Counted from the stretch's first letter, positions 1-6,824 are shown. The stretch: 10,481 nt of DNA from Clostridia bacterium (GCA_017399515.1 JAFQBZ010000120.1:1-10481), one strand, 5' to 3'. A program made the numbers and translations. The notes: a model not told the origin generated them from the sequence alone.

Positions 1-480
1 AACAAAGAACTTAAAGAATTTTTCAGTGGCTTTGGATATATCGCTCATCAAAAATATCAAGATGAAAACGGCGTTGATTTCACTCATGTGACTTGTGAAA
101 ATTTTGAAGTTATTTTTAATGATTATGACATGGCTGTTATTTGCAACCCTGCAAACACAAAATCAGATTCAGGTTTTGATTATCCAGCATTTTTAACATA
201 TTGCGATTCTGTTGACCTTGCTCCTGAGCAAGCAATTGCAGACATCGTTACAGCAGACTTCTTGACTCCAAGATTTCCATCTTACGCAGAAAAAAGAAGA
301 AAGCATAAAGACGCTCAAGCAAGAAGTGCTTTTGAATCACTTCCTAAAGCAATGAGAATGAAACTTAAATCAATCAATGAAAAAATTGCTGCCGAAAATG
401 CTCTTATGGAAAATAAAGGTAAATATGGCACATTCGACGCTGAAGAGTTTTTGAAAACAACTTACGGCGAAGGACAATAA
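1..480 (+). CDS. Unrecognised protein, 3' end only (at least 159 residues)
   Basis: The frame is open from the first base of the window to a TAA at 478-480, so the true start lies upstream. A GTG at 88 is only an internal valine codon: coding continues without a break to its left and no ribosome binding site precedes it. The visible 159 residues are soluble-looking. An acidic, aromatic first half (IFNDYDMAVICNP, then GFDYPAFLTYCDSVDLAPEQ) is followed by a basic helical stretch (SYAEKRRKHKDAQARSAF) and a helical tail ending TTYGEGQ. No membrane segment is seen. I do not recognise the family and assign no function. A strong terminator begins 11 bases after the stop, so this is the last gene of its transcript. 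It converges on the minus-strand gene that ends at 616. Confidence 0.85.
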   Translation, partial: NKELKEFFSGFGYIAHQKYQDENGVDFTHVTCENFEVIFNDYDMAVICNPANTKSDSGFDYPAFLTYCDSVDLAPEQAIADIVTADFLTPRFPSYAEKRRKHKDAQARSAFESLPKAMRMKLKSINEKIAAENALMENKGKYGTFDAEEFLKTTYGEGQ

Positions 481-490
481 AAACAACATC

Positions 491-514
491 ACCCACCCCA
501 CCTGGTGGGTTTTT
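491..514 (+). terminator. Rho-independent terminator of the leftmost gene
   Basis: A 7-bp GC-rich stem (ACCCACC at 491-497 pairing with GGTGGGT at 504-510) with a six-base loop runs straight into a T-rich tract, 11 bases after the stop codon of the leftmost gene. Confidence 0.88.
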
Positions 515-582
515 CTTTTGCAAAATTTTATTTTACTCTGTTCTCTTTTCCCTATTTCAAGCCCCTTACAAATCCATACAAT

Positions 583-610
583 AAAAAAACTAGCAATTTC
601 TTGCTAGTTT
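583..610 (-). terminator. Terminator of the 616-1245 gene
   Basis: The 10-bp inverted repeat AAACTAGCAA (587-596) / TTGCTAGTTT (601-610) has a four-base loop. Read on the minus strand it is followed by seven Ts (complement of 583-589). It starts within ten bases of the TAA at 616-618. The stem has A/T on both flanks and could also stop residual plus-strand transcription. Confidence 0.85.
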
Positions 611-615
611 TAATT

Positions 616-1245
616 TTACATTTTAGTTTTAGGTGCAGCCCCATCATCAGCAAAACACGCCGGAATTGGAATGTCTTTAAACTGCTCATAAATCTTATCA
701 ATCAAAGCAATATTTTCATTTTGCTTTACACTTTTTAAGACCAACTCAACTGCTTTATTTGAATATCTCGCTGTAAGTAACGCAAGCATTTCAATATAAG
801 GAGAAATTACTTGATCTTGAGTTAAATTATCATTTCTTTTAATATCAATTCTAACTAAACCAGCATCATATTTACCATGCAATCGATTATCTACATTTCT
901 AGTTGTTGCGTTTAAATTAAAATCACAATCATTCATTTGTAAAAATGGTTCAAATAATGGCAAAAATAAAATAGACATACCTTTATCAGGTGTGTATGTA
1001 CCAGCAAAAATTCTATTATTCATTGAAGTAAAATCATTATAATTTTCCGGATCTATAATACAGCCAAAAATATTTTTTCCATTTGTAGAAAAAGCCAATC
1101 CTTCAAGATGTGTTTTGTGTCCATATAAATTTTCATCAAAAATAACATCATAACTTAAAATACCACTATAATAAACATCATTTGTTATCGCGTTTACAAA
1201 ATTTAACACTAATTCTTGGTTTTGTTCTTCTAAAGAATTATCCAT
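616..1245 (-). CDS. Unrecognised 209-residue cytoplasmic protein
   Basis: Start at ATG 1245: AAAGGGGG lies 5 bases upstream, and a perfect-consensus sigma-A promoter lies just beyond it. The 209-residue product is mildly acidic, with a helical N-terminus (SLEEQNQELVLNFVNAI), a central region rich in short hydrophobic strands and aromatic residues (GILSYDVIFDENLYGHKTHLEGLAFS; SILFLPLFEPFLQ), and a helical C-terminal part (QVISPYIEMLALLTARYSNKAVELVLKSV). There is no signal peptide or membrane helix. I recognise no family and assign no function. The gene is monocistronic: its own promoter lies between it and the terminator of the large upstream gene, and its own terminator follows. The strong promoter and ribosome binding site suggest high expression, which is inference. 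Confidence 0.87.
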   Translation of the reverse strand: MDNSLEEQNQELVLNFVNAITNDVYYSGILSYDVIFDENLYGHKTHLEGLAFSTNGKNIFGCIIDPENYNDFTSMNNRIFAGTYTPDKGMSILFLPLFEPFLQMNDCDFNLNATTRNVDNRLHGKYDAGLVRIDIKRNDNLTQDQVISPYIEMLALLTARYSNKAVELVLKSVKQNENIALIDKIYEQFKDIPIPACFADDGAAPKTKM

Positions 1246-1268
1246 AACAACCCCCTTTCATTAGTTTC

Positions 1269-1297
1269 ATTATAAGAAATTAAATATTTAATGTCAA
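1269..1297 (-). promoter_or_regulatory. Perfect-consensus sigma-A promoter for the 616-1245 gene
   Basis: On the minus strand, TTGACA (1297-1292), a 17-base spacer and TATAAT (1274-1269). All twelve hexamer bases match consensus. Transcription should start near 1262, giving a leader of about 17 bases that contains the AAAGGGGG ribosome binding site. Confidence 0.9.
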
Positions 1298-1340
1298 TAC
1301 TGAATTTTTATTAAATTAAATAAATCTGTCGATTCTCATA

Positions 1341-1373
1341 AAAAAAGCACATAGAAATTCTATGTGCTTTTTT
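1341..1373 (-). terminator. Terminator of the large coiled-coil gene
   Basis: The inverted repeat GCACATAG (1347-1354) / CTATGTGC (1360-1367) is flanked by six As on the left and six Ts on the right. It lies three bases past the TAA of the 974-residue gene. Read on the minus strand the stem ends in a T tract; its symmetry would let it work in both directions. Confidence 0.9.
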
Positions 1374-1376
1374 ATT

Positions 1377-4301
1377 TTAACTATTAGGCTTAAAATTAAT
1401 AACAATTTCATTTTCTTGCTCGTTTTCAGATTTTCCTTTAGTTGAAGTCGCCCCTGACCTTCCAGCAACTTCACCAATAGTTGCCCCTTGAGTTTCAGCA
1501 AACAACTCATCTGAACCAGATTTTTCCACAGTAGCAGATTCTTCAAATGATGGTTCTTCTTCTTTTGATTCAACTGTAGGAACTTCAGGTGAATCACTAG
1601 CCTTTTCACTGCTTTCTTTAACAACTATATTAGACAATGTTTTAACTCTCTTTAATAGCCATTCACTTTTTGCTTTTAATACTTCATAATCAGATTCTGG
1701 AATTTTCCACTTCAATCTTTCTAAAAGTGAAGTAGCCCTTCTTAAACCATCTTCAGTTCGATTCATATCACCTTGAGTAATAGATTCTAAATCTAAACCT
1801 ATTATTCTCTCTAAACTATCAAAAACTGTTTTGACTGAATTTAAAACTGAATCAATAGACATACCTTGATCTTTTAATTGTTCGTCAGACAACTCATCAA
1901 TATATCTAATATCTGGATTATCCTTATCACCTATATTTGTTGTTAACTTACGCTTAACAACATGTTCTAATTGATTTTCTAAAATTTCTTCTGGTGATTT
2001 TGTTTTTTCTTGAGCCTGTTTCTGTTTATCCTCTTCAATCACTTTTTGTCTTTCTAAAATTGTGTCCTTTGCTCTTCTTAAAAGTTTTATTTTTGATTGC
2101 AATTCTCCTATTTTTCTTCCAATAGTTGCTTTTTCTTCACCACTTTCAGCACTTTTTTGTTGAGTCTTTAATTGAGATATTTGACCATCTAACACTGCGA
2201 TTTTTTCATCGATATTAGACATTGCTTGTTCAAAAACATTTTCATCTGGAGATAAACTATTTTCAATTTGACTAGCATAAGTATTTGCCAATTTTCTCAT
2301 AAGCAATTTAATTAATGTTTCCTCATCTGCAATTTTAAAATGTTCATCATTAAAACCATTTTGTCTAATAAGAGCAAATTCAACTTTTGATAATTCCCTT
2401 CCAATCAATTTTTCAAATTGTGCTTTATCCACAATATTTATAATTAAATTAAAGTCATTAAGACTAAATTCTTTTTCACCACTCAATAATCTTAATATAT
2501 TTTTCTCGTCTGTAGCGTTTTGCGCTAATGCTGCATGTTTTATTGAGCGTTCAAGGCTATTTAAATGTTTTTCAATTTTTGAAATTTGAGATAATATTTC
2601 AGATACAGAACTTTCTTTTCCCGGAGTCGATAATGCTTCTTCTAATTCTTTTTTCTTTTCATATAACATCTTTTGCAATGCGTTTTTATTAAATTTATTT
2701 TCATTAAGAAAAGCATCAAATCCATTTCGCTTAGTTAATGGTTTTGAATAATCTATCTTTATTCTACTTTTATTTTCTAATATTGAACTAAATTGAGAAT
2801 TATATTTAATTAATTCTTCTGGGGGTCTTCCTGACGCTGAAAGTGCTTCTCTCAACATTATTTCTGGTGGTTTTATTGATGCTAATTCTTCATCTATTTC
2901 AAGCAATCTATCTTTAAGTTTTTGGGCTGAGTCTGCAGATAGAGTCACCATATTTAATTTTTCTGTGATTTCTGCTTTTTCTGATAAAAGGTCTCTTTTT
3001 TTCTTGTTCTCATTTTCCATTCTATTATCCAAAATCTCAATAAGTTTATCAAATATAACAGATTCAGTAAATTCTCTTCGACGCTTTTTAATATCTTCTG
3101 CTTCATTAGGATCAGTAGCATTATCTAACTCTATTCTAAAATTTTCGTAATTTGCGGAATTAGAAAGATTATAACTATTACTATAAATAGAATTTGAATA
3201 ACTTTTGTCAAAATATCTATTTGTTTTTATTGTTGATAAATAATTTTCAGTTTCAGAAATCTCTTTATCTTCCACTTTACCACTTAATACTGTAGTAACT
3301 CCTGTTTTAACTTCACTCTTAATTTCTTTTGTTATTTCTTCTCTTTTTTTAATTTTTTCTTCTTCTCTTATTAAAAACGCCTCAGCAGCAACACCCATTT
3401 TGTTACCATTATGTTTTTCCATTAAATTTCTATAGGTTTCCGCTTTAACTTTTATCTCTTCTTCTGGTTTTTGAACTTCTTTTGTCTTTATACCATAAAC
3501 ACTATTATACTGAATTGTATCAGAAACGCTTTTTCCATAATAAGAAGATTGCATTGATGTCATTTGAGAGTCGTGTTGGCTGAAGACATTTGTTCCGGCT
3601 TCTTCACGAATGGCTTTTTCTTCAAACACTGAAGCATTTGCTACTTGTTCTTTAAATTTATTTACTTGCATTTTGAAATCGGCGTTAAACTTAACCTTTA
3701 AAAAGGTTTCCATAAGGTCCATACTGTTTTCAAGACCAAAAAACACCATTGCAGCATAGGCTCTAGTGAAATCTCTTTGATTATAAAATTGAAGCACTTT
3801 GCCCATTCCCATCAAGTTATGCGAAAGTGTTGAATTATTTTTGCAAAGTGAAAGGAATTCTTGTCTTCTTTCTGATCTAACATGAACCATAAATTGCTCA
3901 AAAGTAACCTCAAAACCTGCACCAAGTTGACCATAAGCCATCATGGCAGAAATAGATTCTTTATCTGCCTTTGCTTGAACTTGCATGCTCTCACTATAAA
4001 TAGAATGTCCATTTAAAGTTGGGAAATATTTAAGCCCCTTAAAACTATGTTTGAAATTTTCTTTCTTTTTGTTTCTAAGTTCAAGTTCTTTAAGTTTTTT
4101 GATGACTTTTTCATACTCTTCAAGCATTTCTTTCTTTTTTGCAGCAGACAAACTTTTAATCCTTGAAGAACGAGAACCGCTATCAACTTCGGCTTCCATT
4201 CCCCTTATTTCTTTATCTGCTCTTTCTTGATTTTCTCTGCCAAGTTTTTTGCTTTCAAACTTTTGCATTTTCTTATCTTTTATACTTATTGAATCAGCCA
4301 T
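1377..4301 (-). CDS. Large coiled-coil-rich protein of unknown function (974 residues)
   Basis: Start at ATG 4301, with GAGGTG four bases upstream. A TTG at 4325 in the same frame has no ribosome binding site and is rejected. There is no signal peptide and no membrane helix, and only one cysteine (about residue 153), so the protein is probably cytoplasmic. Visible parts: a highly charged N-terminus with a helix (about 51-82), a globular-looking segment (about 115-225, with AMMAYGQLGAGFEVTFEQF and FTRAYAAMVFFGLENSMDL), a Ser/Asn/Tyr-rich low-complexity patch (about 366-386), heptad-like Lys/Glu helices (about 310-335, 427-475, 543-592 and 693-768), another helical segment (815-892) and an acidic Ser/Glu disordered tail (about 895-965). 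It is transcribed apart from rplA, with terminators on both sides. A scaffold or cytoskeleton-like role is possible, but I do not recognise the family. Confidence 0.9.
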   Translation of the reverse strand: MADSISIKDKKMQKFESKKLGRENQERADKEIRGMEAEVDSGSRSSRIKSLSAAKKKEMLEEYEKVIKKLKELELRNKKKENFKHSFKGLKYFPTLNGHSIYSESMQVQAKADKESISAMMAYGQLGAGFEVTFEQFMVHVRSERRQEFLSLCKNNSTLSHNLMGMGKVLQFYNQRDFTRAYAAMVFFGLENSMDLMETFLKVKFNADFKMQVNKFKEQVANASVFEEKAIREEAGTNVFSQHDSQMTSMQSSYYGKSVSDTIQYNSVYGIKTKEVQKPEEEIKVKAETYRNLMEKHNGNKMGVAAEAFLIREEEKIKKREEITKEIKSEVKTGVTTVLSGKVEDKEISETENYLSTIKTNRYFDKSYSNSIYSNSYNLSNSANYENFRIELDNATDPNEAEDIKKRRREFTESVIFDKLIEILDNRMENENKKKRDLLSEKAEITEKLNMVTLSADSAQKLKDRLLEIDEELASIKPPEIMLREALSASGRPPEELIKYNSQFSSILENKSRIKIDYSKPLTKRNGFDAFLNENKFNKNALQKMLYEKKKELEEALSTPGKESSVSEILSQISKIEKHLNSLERSIKHAALAQNATDEKNILRLLSGEKEFSLNDFNLIINIVDKAQFEKLIGRELSKVEFALIRQNGFNDEHFKIADEETLIKLLMRKLANTYASQIENSLSPDENVFEQAMSNIDEKIAVLDGQISQLKTQQKSAESGEEKATIGRKIGELQSKIKLLRRAKDTILERQKVIEEDKQKQAQEKTKSPEEILENQLEHVVKRKLTTNIGDKDNPDIRYIDELSDEQLKDQGMSIDSVLNSVKTVFDSLERIIGLDLESITQGDMNRTEDGLRRATSLLERLKWKIPESDYEVLKAKSEWLLKRVKTLSNIVVKESSEKASDSPEVPTVESKEEEPSFEESATVEKSGSDELFAETQGATIGEVAGRSGATSTKGKSENEQENEIVINFKPNS

Positions 4302-4305
4302 ATCG

Positions 4306-4311
4306 CACCTC
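4306..4311 (-). promoter_or_regulatory. Ribosome binding site fixing the start of the large coiled-coil gene
   Basis: GAGGTG lies four bases before ATG 4301 and places the start at residues MADSISIKDK rather than at the TTG eight codons upstream. Confidence 0.8.
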
Positions 4312-4329
4312 AAATAATTATCCAATTTG

Positions 4330-4359
4330 ATAGTAACATTTATATTTTTTATTAGTCAA
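4330..4359 (-). promoter_or_regulatory. Weak candidate promoter for the large coiled-coil gene
   Basis: On the minus strand, TTGACT (4359-4354), an 18-base spacer and TACTAT (4335-4330): 5/6 and 4/6 matches to consensus. It lies between the rplA terminator and the start codon at 4301, where a promoter is needed. The AT-rich background makes chance matches likely. Confidence 0.35.
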
Positions 4360-4431
4360 ATTAAACATAAGATTAAGTAATAAATGTATAAATTTTTTTG
4401 TGCAATTTGACCATATTTTAAAAATCTGCAA

Positions 4432-4458
4432 GAAAAAAGCCTTAACCTTTAGGTTAAG
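4432..4458 (-). terminator. Terminator ending the rpmG-secE-nusG-rplK-rplA operon
   Basis: CTTAACC (4441-4447) pairs with GGTTAAG (4452-4458) around a four-base loop. On the minus strand it is followed by GC and six Ts (4438-4433). It begins 20 bases after the rplA stop and separates rplA from the coiled-coil gene. Confidence 0.85.
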
Positions 4459-4477
4459 ACTTAATTTGTTTTTATAA

Positions 4478-5170
4478 CTATTTTGCTCTGTACATAACTT
4501 TAACGCCAGGTCCCATTGTGCTTGCAAGGTTAACAGACTTAATGTATGTTCCTTTTGCTGCTTGTGGTTTTGCTTTAACGATAGCGTCAACGAATGTGTC
4601 ATAGTTTTCCATAAGTTTTTCAACGCCGAAACACTTTTTACCGATTGCAGCGTGAACAATACCGAATTTGTCAACTCTGTATTCAACTTTACCGGCTTTA
4701 ACATCTTTAATAGCCTTTTCAACATCCATAGTAACTGTGCCGCTCTTTGGGTTTGGCATTAAGCCACGAGGTCCAAGAACACGAGCGCAACGACCTACAA
4801 CGCCCATCATATCAGGAGTTGTGATACATACATCGAAGTCAAGCCAGTTTTCTTTCATAATCTTGTCAACGATTTCTTCTGCGCCAACAACATCAGCACC
4901 TGCTGCTTTTGCTGCATCAGCCTTGTCGCCTTTAGCAATAACAACAACTTTTGCTGTTTTACCAGTTCCGTTAGGAAGAACAACGCTTCCACGAACTTGT
5001 TGGTCAGCACTTCTTGGGTCAACACCAAGACGAATGTGAATTTCAATTGTTTCGTCAAATTTTGCAGTTGCAGTGTCAATAGCAAGTGCTAAAGCGTCAG
5101 CAACTTCATAAAGTTTTCCGGCTTCGATTTTTTCAGAAGCGTTTCTATAATTTTTACCGTATTTCTTCAT
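4478..5170 (-). CDS. rplA: 50S ribosomal protein L1
   Basis: L1 builds the mobile L1 stalk of the large ribosomal subunit, which helps release deacylated tRNA from the E site, and in many bacteria it represses its own operon by binding the mRNA. The 230-residue length is usual. The sequence is unmistakable: an N-terminal KKYGKNYRNASEKI segment, RLGVDPRSADQQVRGSVVLPNG at about 47-68, the hallmark RVLGPRGLMPNPKSGTV in the middle, and SVNLASTMGPGVKV near the end. Start at ATG 5170, with AAAGGAGG eight bases upstream. It lies 14 bases after rplK and ends in TAG 20 bases before a terminator. The usual downstream partners rplJ and rplL are absent. Regulation by the RNA element upstream of rplK is inferred. 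Confidence 0.99.
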   Translation of the reverse strand: MKKYGKNYRNASEKIEAGKLYEVADALALAIDTATAKFDETIEIHIRLGVDPRSADQQVRGSVVLPNGTGKTAKVVVIAKGDKADAAKAAGADVVGAEEIVDKIMKENWLDFDVCITTPDMMGVVGRCARVLGPRGLMPNPKSGTVTMDVEKAIKDVKAGKVEYRVDKFGIVHAAIGKKCFGVEKLMENYDTFVDAIVKAKPQAAKGTYIKSVNLASTMGPGVKVMYRAK

Positions 5171-5184
5171 AATCTCTGCCTCCT

Positions 5185-5616
5185 TTATTCTTCAACAGTA
5201 ACGCCCATTGAGCGTGCTGTTCCCTTAACCATGCTCATTGCTGATTCAAGTGATGTTGCGTTTAAATCAGGTAATTTGATTTTAGCAATTTTTTCAACTT
5301 GAGCCTTAGTTAATTTTCCGACCTTTGTTTTGTTTGGAACACCTGAAGCCTTAGAAAGACCAAGTTCTTTCATGATAAGAACTGCTGCAGGAGGTGTCTT
5401 TAATACGAAGTCAAAACTTCTGTCTTCATAAATTGTCATGATTACAGGAATGATTAAGCCTTCTTTGTCTGCAGTTTTTGCGTTAAAATCCTTAACAAAT
5501 TGACCAATGTTAATTCCGTGAGGTCCAAGGCTTGAGCCGATTGGAGGACCTGCAGTTGCTTTTGCAGCAGGAATTTGGATTTTTACGGTTGCTTTAATTT
5601 TCTTTTTTGCTGCCAT
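5185..5616 (-). CDS. rplK: 50S ribosomal protein L11
   Basis: L11 binds the GTPase-associated centre of 23S rRNA, supports translation factors and the stringent response, and is part of the thiostrepton site. The 143 residues match the usual length. The N-terminal domain carries KIQIPAAKATAGPPIGSSLG and GINIGQFVKDFN, including the conserved Pro-Pro pair near the thiostrepton contact region. The C-terminal rRNA-binding domain shows FVLKTPPAAVLIMKELGL and the TARSMGV end motif. Start at ATG 5616 after AAAGGAGA. The ribosome binding site abuts an 8-bp hairpin, and a longer structured leader fills the 111-base gap to nusG. This is consistent with translational control by L1 at this point, extending to rplA 14 bases downstream. 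Confidence 0.99.
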   Translation of the reverse strand: MAAKKKIKATVKIQIPAAKATAGPPIGSSLGPHGINIGQFVKDFNAKTADKEGLIIPVIMTIYEDRSFDFVLKTPPAAVLIMKELGLSKASGVPNKTKVGKLTKAQVEKIAKIKLPDLNATSLESAMSMVKGTARSMGVTVEE

Positions 5617-5627
5617 AATTATCTCCT

Positions 5628-5648
5628 TTATTCGAATCTCTCGAATAA
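5628..5648 (-). promoter_or_regulatory. Hairpin abutting the rplK ribosome binding site
   Basis: An 8-bp perfect inverted repeat (TTATTCGA / TCGAATAA with a five-base loop) lies directly before, and its last bases touch, the AAAGGAG of rplK on the minus strand. It would place structured RNA at the translation initiation region, as expected for a translationally regulated gene. Its function is inferred. Confidence 0.55.
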
Positions 5649-5650
5649 TT

Positions 5651-5690
5651 GTGGTTTATATTGAAGCATGAAAAATTTACTTCTCCCACC
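5651..5690 (-). promoter_or_regulatory. Putative L1-binding autoregulatory RNA element upstream of rplK
   Basis: Read as RNA on the minus strand, GGUGGGAG (5690-5683) opens a two-part stem. An outer GUGG (5689-5686) pairs with CCAC (5654-5651), and an inner GAAG (5683-5680) pairs with CUUC (5666-5663), enclosing a loop that ends in CAUG. From memory, the L1-stalk base of bacterial 23S rRNA has the same arrangement: AUAGGUGGGAGG on the 5' side, CAUGGAGCC and then AAAUACCACC on the 3' side. L1 is known to repress the L11-L1 operon by binding an rRNA-like site in its mRNA, and this element lies in that place, 35 bases before the rplK start codon. The assignment is by hand and unmodelled. Confidence 0.5.
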
Positions 5691-5700
5691 TATATATAGA

Positions 5701-5716
5701 CAGGCTGGCAAGCCTG
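5701..5716 (-). promoter_or_regulatory. GC-rich hairpin in the nusG-rplK leader
   Basis: A perfect 6-bp stem, CAGGCT / AGCCTG, with a four-base loop. TATA-type bases on both sides can extend it after a mismatch. It lies 11 bases after the nusG stop. No U tract follows on the minus strand, so it is not a standard terminator. It may be an RNA-processing or stabilising structure, or part of the L1 leader. Confidence 0.5.
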
Positions 5717-5727
5717 AATATACCAAA

Positions 5728-6267
5728 TTAATCTATAATTTCGATTTGTGAAAAATCAACATCGATAGGTGTTGGTCTTCCAAACATCTCAACTTCTACT
5801 CTGCACTTTTGTTCATTTTCATCAACTGACATAACAGTTCCAACAAAACCGTCAAGCGCACCATCAGTCATTTTAACTTTTTGACCCACTTCAACTTTAA
5901 TGTCAACAACAACAGGTTCAAGTTTCATCTTCTTAACTTCTTCGTCAGTAAGAGGAAGTGGACGACCTTGAGGGCCAACAAATCCGGTTACACCACGAGA
6001 GTTAACAATTGTGTGCCACAAACTGTCAGTGTATCTCATCTTAATTAAAATGTAGCAAGGAAAGAGTTTTCTTTCAACTGCTTTCTTTTTGCCATTTTTG
6101 CCTTCTTCAATAACTGTTTCCATTGGAATTTTAACTTCCAAAATATAGTCTTGAAGATTGTTTTTAATAACACATTTGTTAAGGTTATCAACAGCCATTG
6201 CTTCGTAACCTGTGAATGTGTGAAGCACATACCATTTAGGTTCTTCTAATTTAGATGTATCAATCAT
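5728..6267 (-). CDS. nusG: Transcription termination/antitermination factor NusG
   Basis: NusG binds RNA polymerase through its NGN domain and modulates pausing, Rho-dependent termination and transcription-translation coupling. With the start at ATG 6267 the protein has 179 residues, the usual length. The NGN domain (about 11-110) opens with KWYVLHTFTGYE and contains KLFPCYILIKM and VTGFVGPQGRPLPL. A KOW domain (about 126-155) carries VGQKVKMTDGALDGFVGTV. AAGGAAAG lies five bases before ATG 6267. An in-frame ATG at 6306 would add 13 basic residues, is preceded by no ribosome binding site, and is rejected. It lies 47 bases after secE in the usual order. Confidence 0.98.
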   Translation of the reverse strand: MIDTSKLEEPKWYVLHTFTGYEAMAVDNLNKCVIKNNLQDYILEVKIPMETVIEEGKNGKKKAVERKLFPCYILIKMRYTDSLWHTIVNSRGVTGFVGPQGRPLPLTDEEVKKMKLEPVVVDIKVEVGQKVKMTDGALDGFVGTVMSVDENEQKCRVEVEMFGRPTPIDVDFSQIEIID

Positions 6268-6272
6268 ATAAT

Positions 6273-6280
6273 CTTTCCTT
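6273..6280 (-). promoter_or_regulatory. Ribosome binding site fixing the nusG start
   Basis: AAGGAAAG lies five bases before ATG 6267 and selects MIDTSKLEEP as the N-terminus instead of the longer reading from ATG 6306. Confidence 0.8.
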
Positions 6281-6314
6281 CTATGCCTTAATATTTTTTG
6301 GGGCATAAGCCATA

Positions 6315-6662
6315 TTAAATATTAACAATCAAATTTATAATCCATGTAAGAAGAGAATCAATACCAAAAATAACAAGCATAAAGACAGCAACAACCACTA
6401 AAACTGTTCCTGTTTGTTTGCATGCTTTGCCAAAAGAAGGCCAAGAAACTTTTTTAAGTTCAGAAACAGTTTCTTTAACTCTGCTTCTCTTTTGCTTTTC
6501 AACCTTTGCTTTCTTTTGAGTTTTGGTTTGCTTTGAAGTTTTTGCTGTTTTTTCAGCCTTTGCTTTAGCCTTTAAATCTTTCTTACTAACTTCAGTTAAA
6601 ACTTCATTAGATTTTTCAATCTCTGCATTCTCTTTTGTAGGCATCTTTTTATTTTTTGCCAT
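6315..6662 (-). CDS. secE: Preprotein translocase subunit SecE
   Basis: SecE clamps the SecY channel of the general secretion machinery in the cytoplasmic membrane. The 115-residue protein is a single-membrane-span SecE. It has a Lys/Ala/Thr-rich cytoplasmic extension (residues 1-60), longer than in the shortest Gram-positive forms of about 60 residues, then the conserved amphipathic helix RVKETVSELKKVSWPSFGKA (about 61-80), whose KKVSWPS is the family hallmark, and one hydrophobic helix (about 85-108). Start at ATG 6662, with AGGAGA seven bases upstream. It lies 12 bases after rpmG and 47 before nusG, which is the classical order. The basic low-complexity extension is the only unusual point. 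Confidence 0.96.
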   Translation of the reverse strand: MAKNKKMPTKENAEIEKSNEVLTEVSKKDLKAKAKAEKTAKTSKQTKTQKKAKVEKQKRSRVKETVSELKKVSWPSFGKACKQTGTVLVVVAVFMLVIFGIDSLLTWIINLIVNI

Positions 6663-6674
6663 AGCTTTCTCCTA

Positions 6675-6824
6675 CTATTTAGATTCTTTATGTGCTGTGT
6701 GTTTTTTGCATGTTGGACAATATTTATTGAATGTTAATCTATCTGGATCGTTCTTTTTGTTTTTGAAACTTTCATAGTTACGATTCTTACATTCTGTGCA
6801 TTCCAAAGTAATTCTATTTCTCAT
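6675..6824 (-). CDS. rpmG: 50S ribosomal protein L33 (zinc-binding form)
   Basis: L33 is a small protein of the large ribosomal subunit near the E site. With the start at ATG 6824 it has 49 residues, the typical length. The sequence MRNRITLECTECKNRNY through NKYCPTCKKHTAHKESK is diagnostic. Both Cys pairs are kept (C9/C12 and C36/C39), so this is the zinc-ribbon (C+) form, not the cysteine-free one used under zinc shortage. GAGGAG lies seven bases before the ATG. A longer reading from 6884 adds 20 residues unlike any L33 and would have to start within the promoter-proximal leader. It is the first gene of the operon, followed by secE after 12 bases, and ends in TAG. Confidence 0.97.
   Translation of the reverse strand: MRNRITLECTECKNRNYESFKNKKNDPDRLTFNKYCPTCKKHTAHKESK

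Noticed and set aside
505..738. Plus-strand open frame of 77 codons over the convergent gap and the end of the 616-1245 gene
   Set aside because: It begins inside the terminator hairpin, has no ribosome binding site, crosses a second terminator and overlaps a well-supported gene on the other strand.
4302..4325. TTG start eight codons upstream for the large coiled-coil protein
   Set aside because: No ribosome binding site before TTG 4325, whereas GAGGTG precedes ATG 4301.
4310..4339. Nine-codon mini-ORF on the minus strand whose TGA overlaps the ribosome binding site region of the coiled-coil gene
   Set aside because: It has no ribosome binding site of its own and starts at or upstream of the predicted transcription start. 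Such short frames are common by chance in AT-rich DNA.
5701..5716. Terminator between nusG and rplK
   Set aside because: The stem is GC-rich but no U tract follows on the minus strand, and rplK has no good promoter of its own, so readthrough is expected.
6268..6306. Longer nusG N-terminus from ATG 6306
   Set aside because: No ribosome binding site precedes it and the added 13 residues are unlike NusG. AAGGAAAG sits correctly before ATG 6267.
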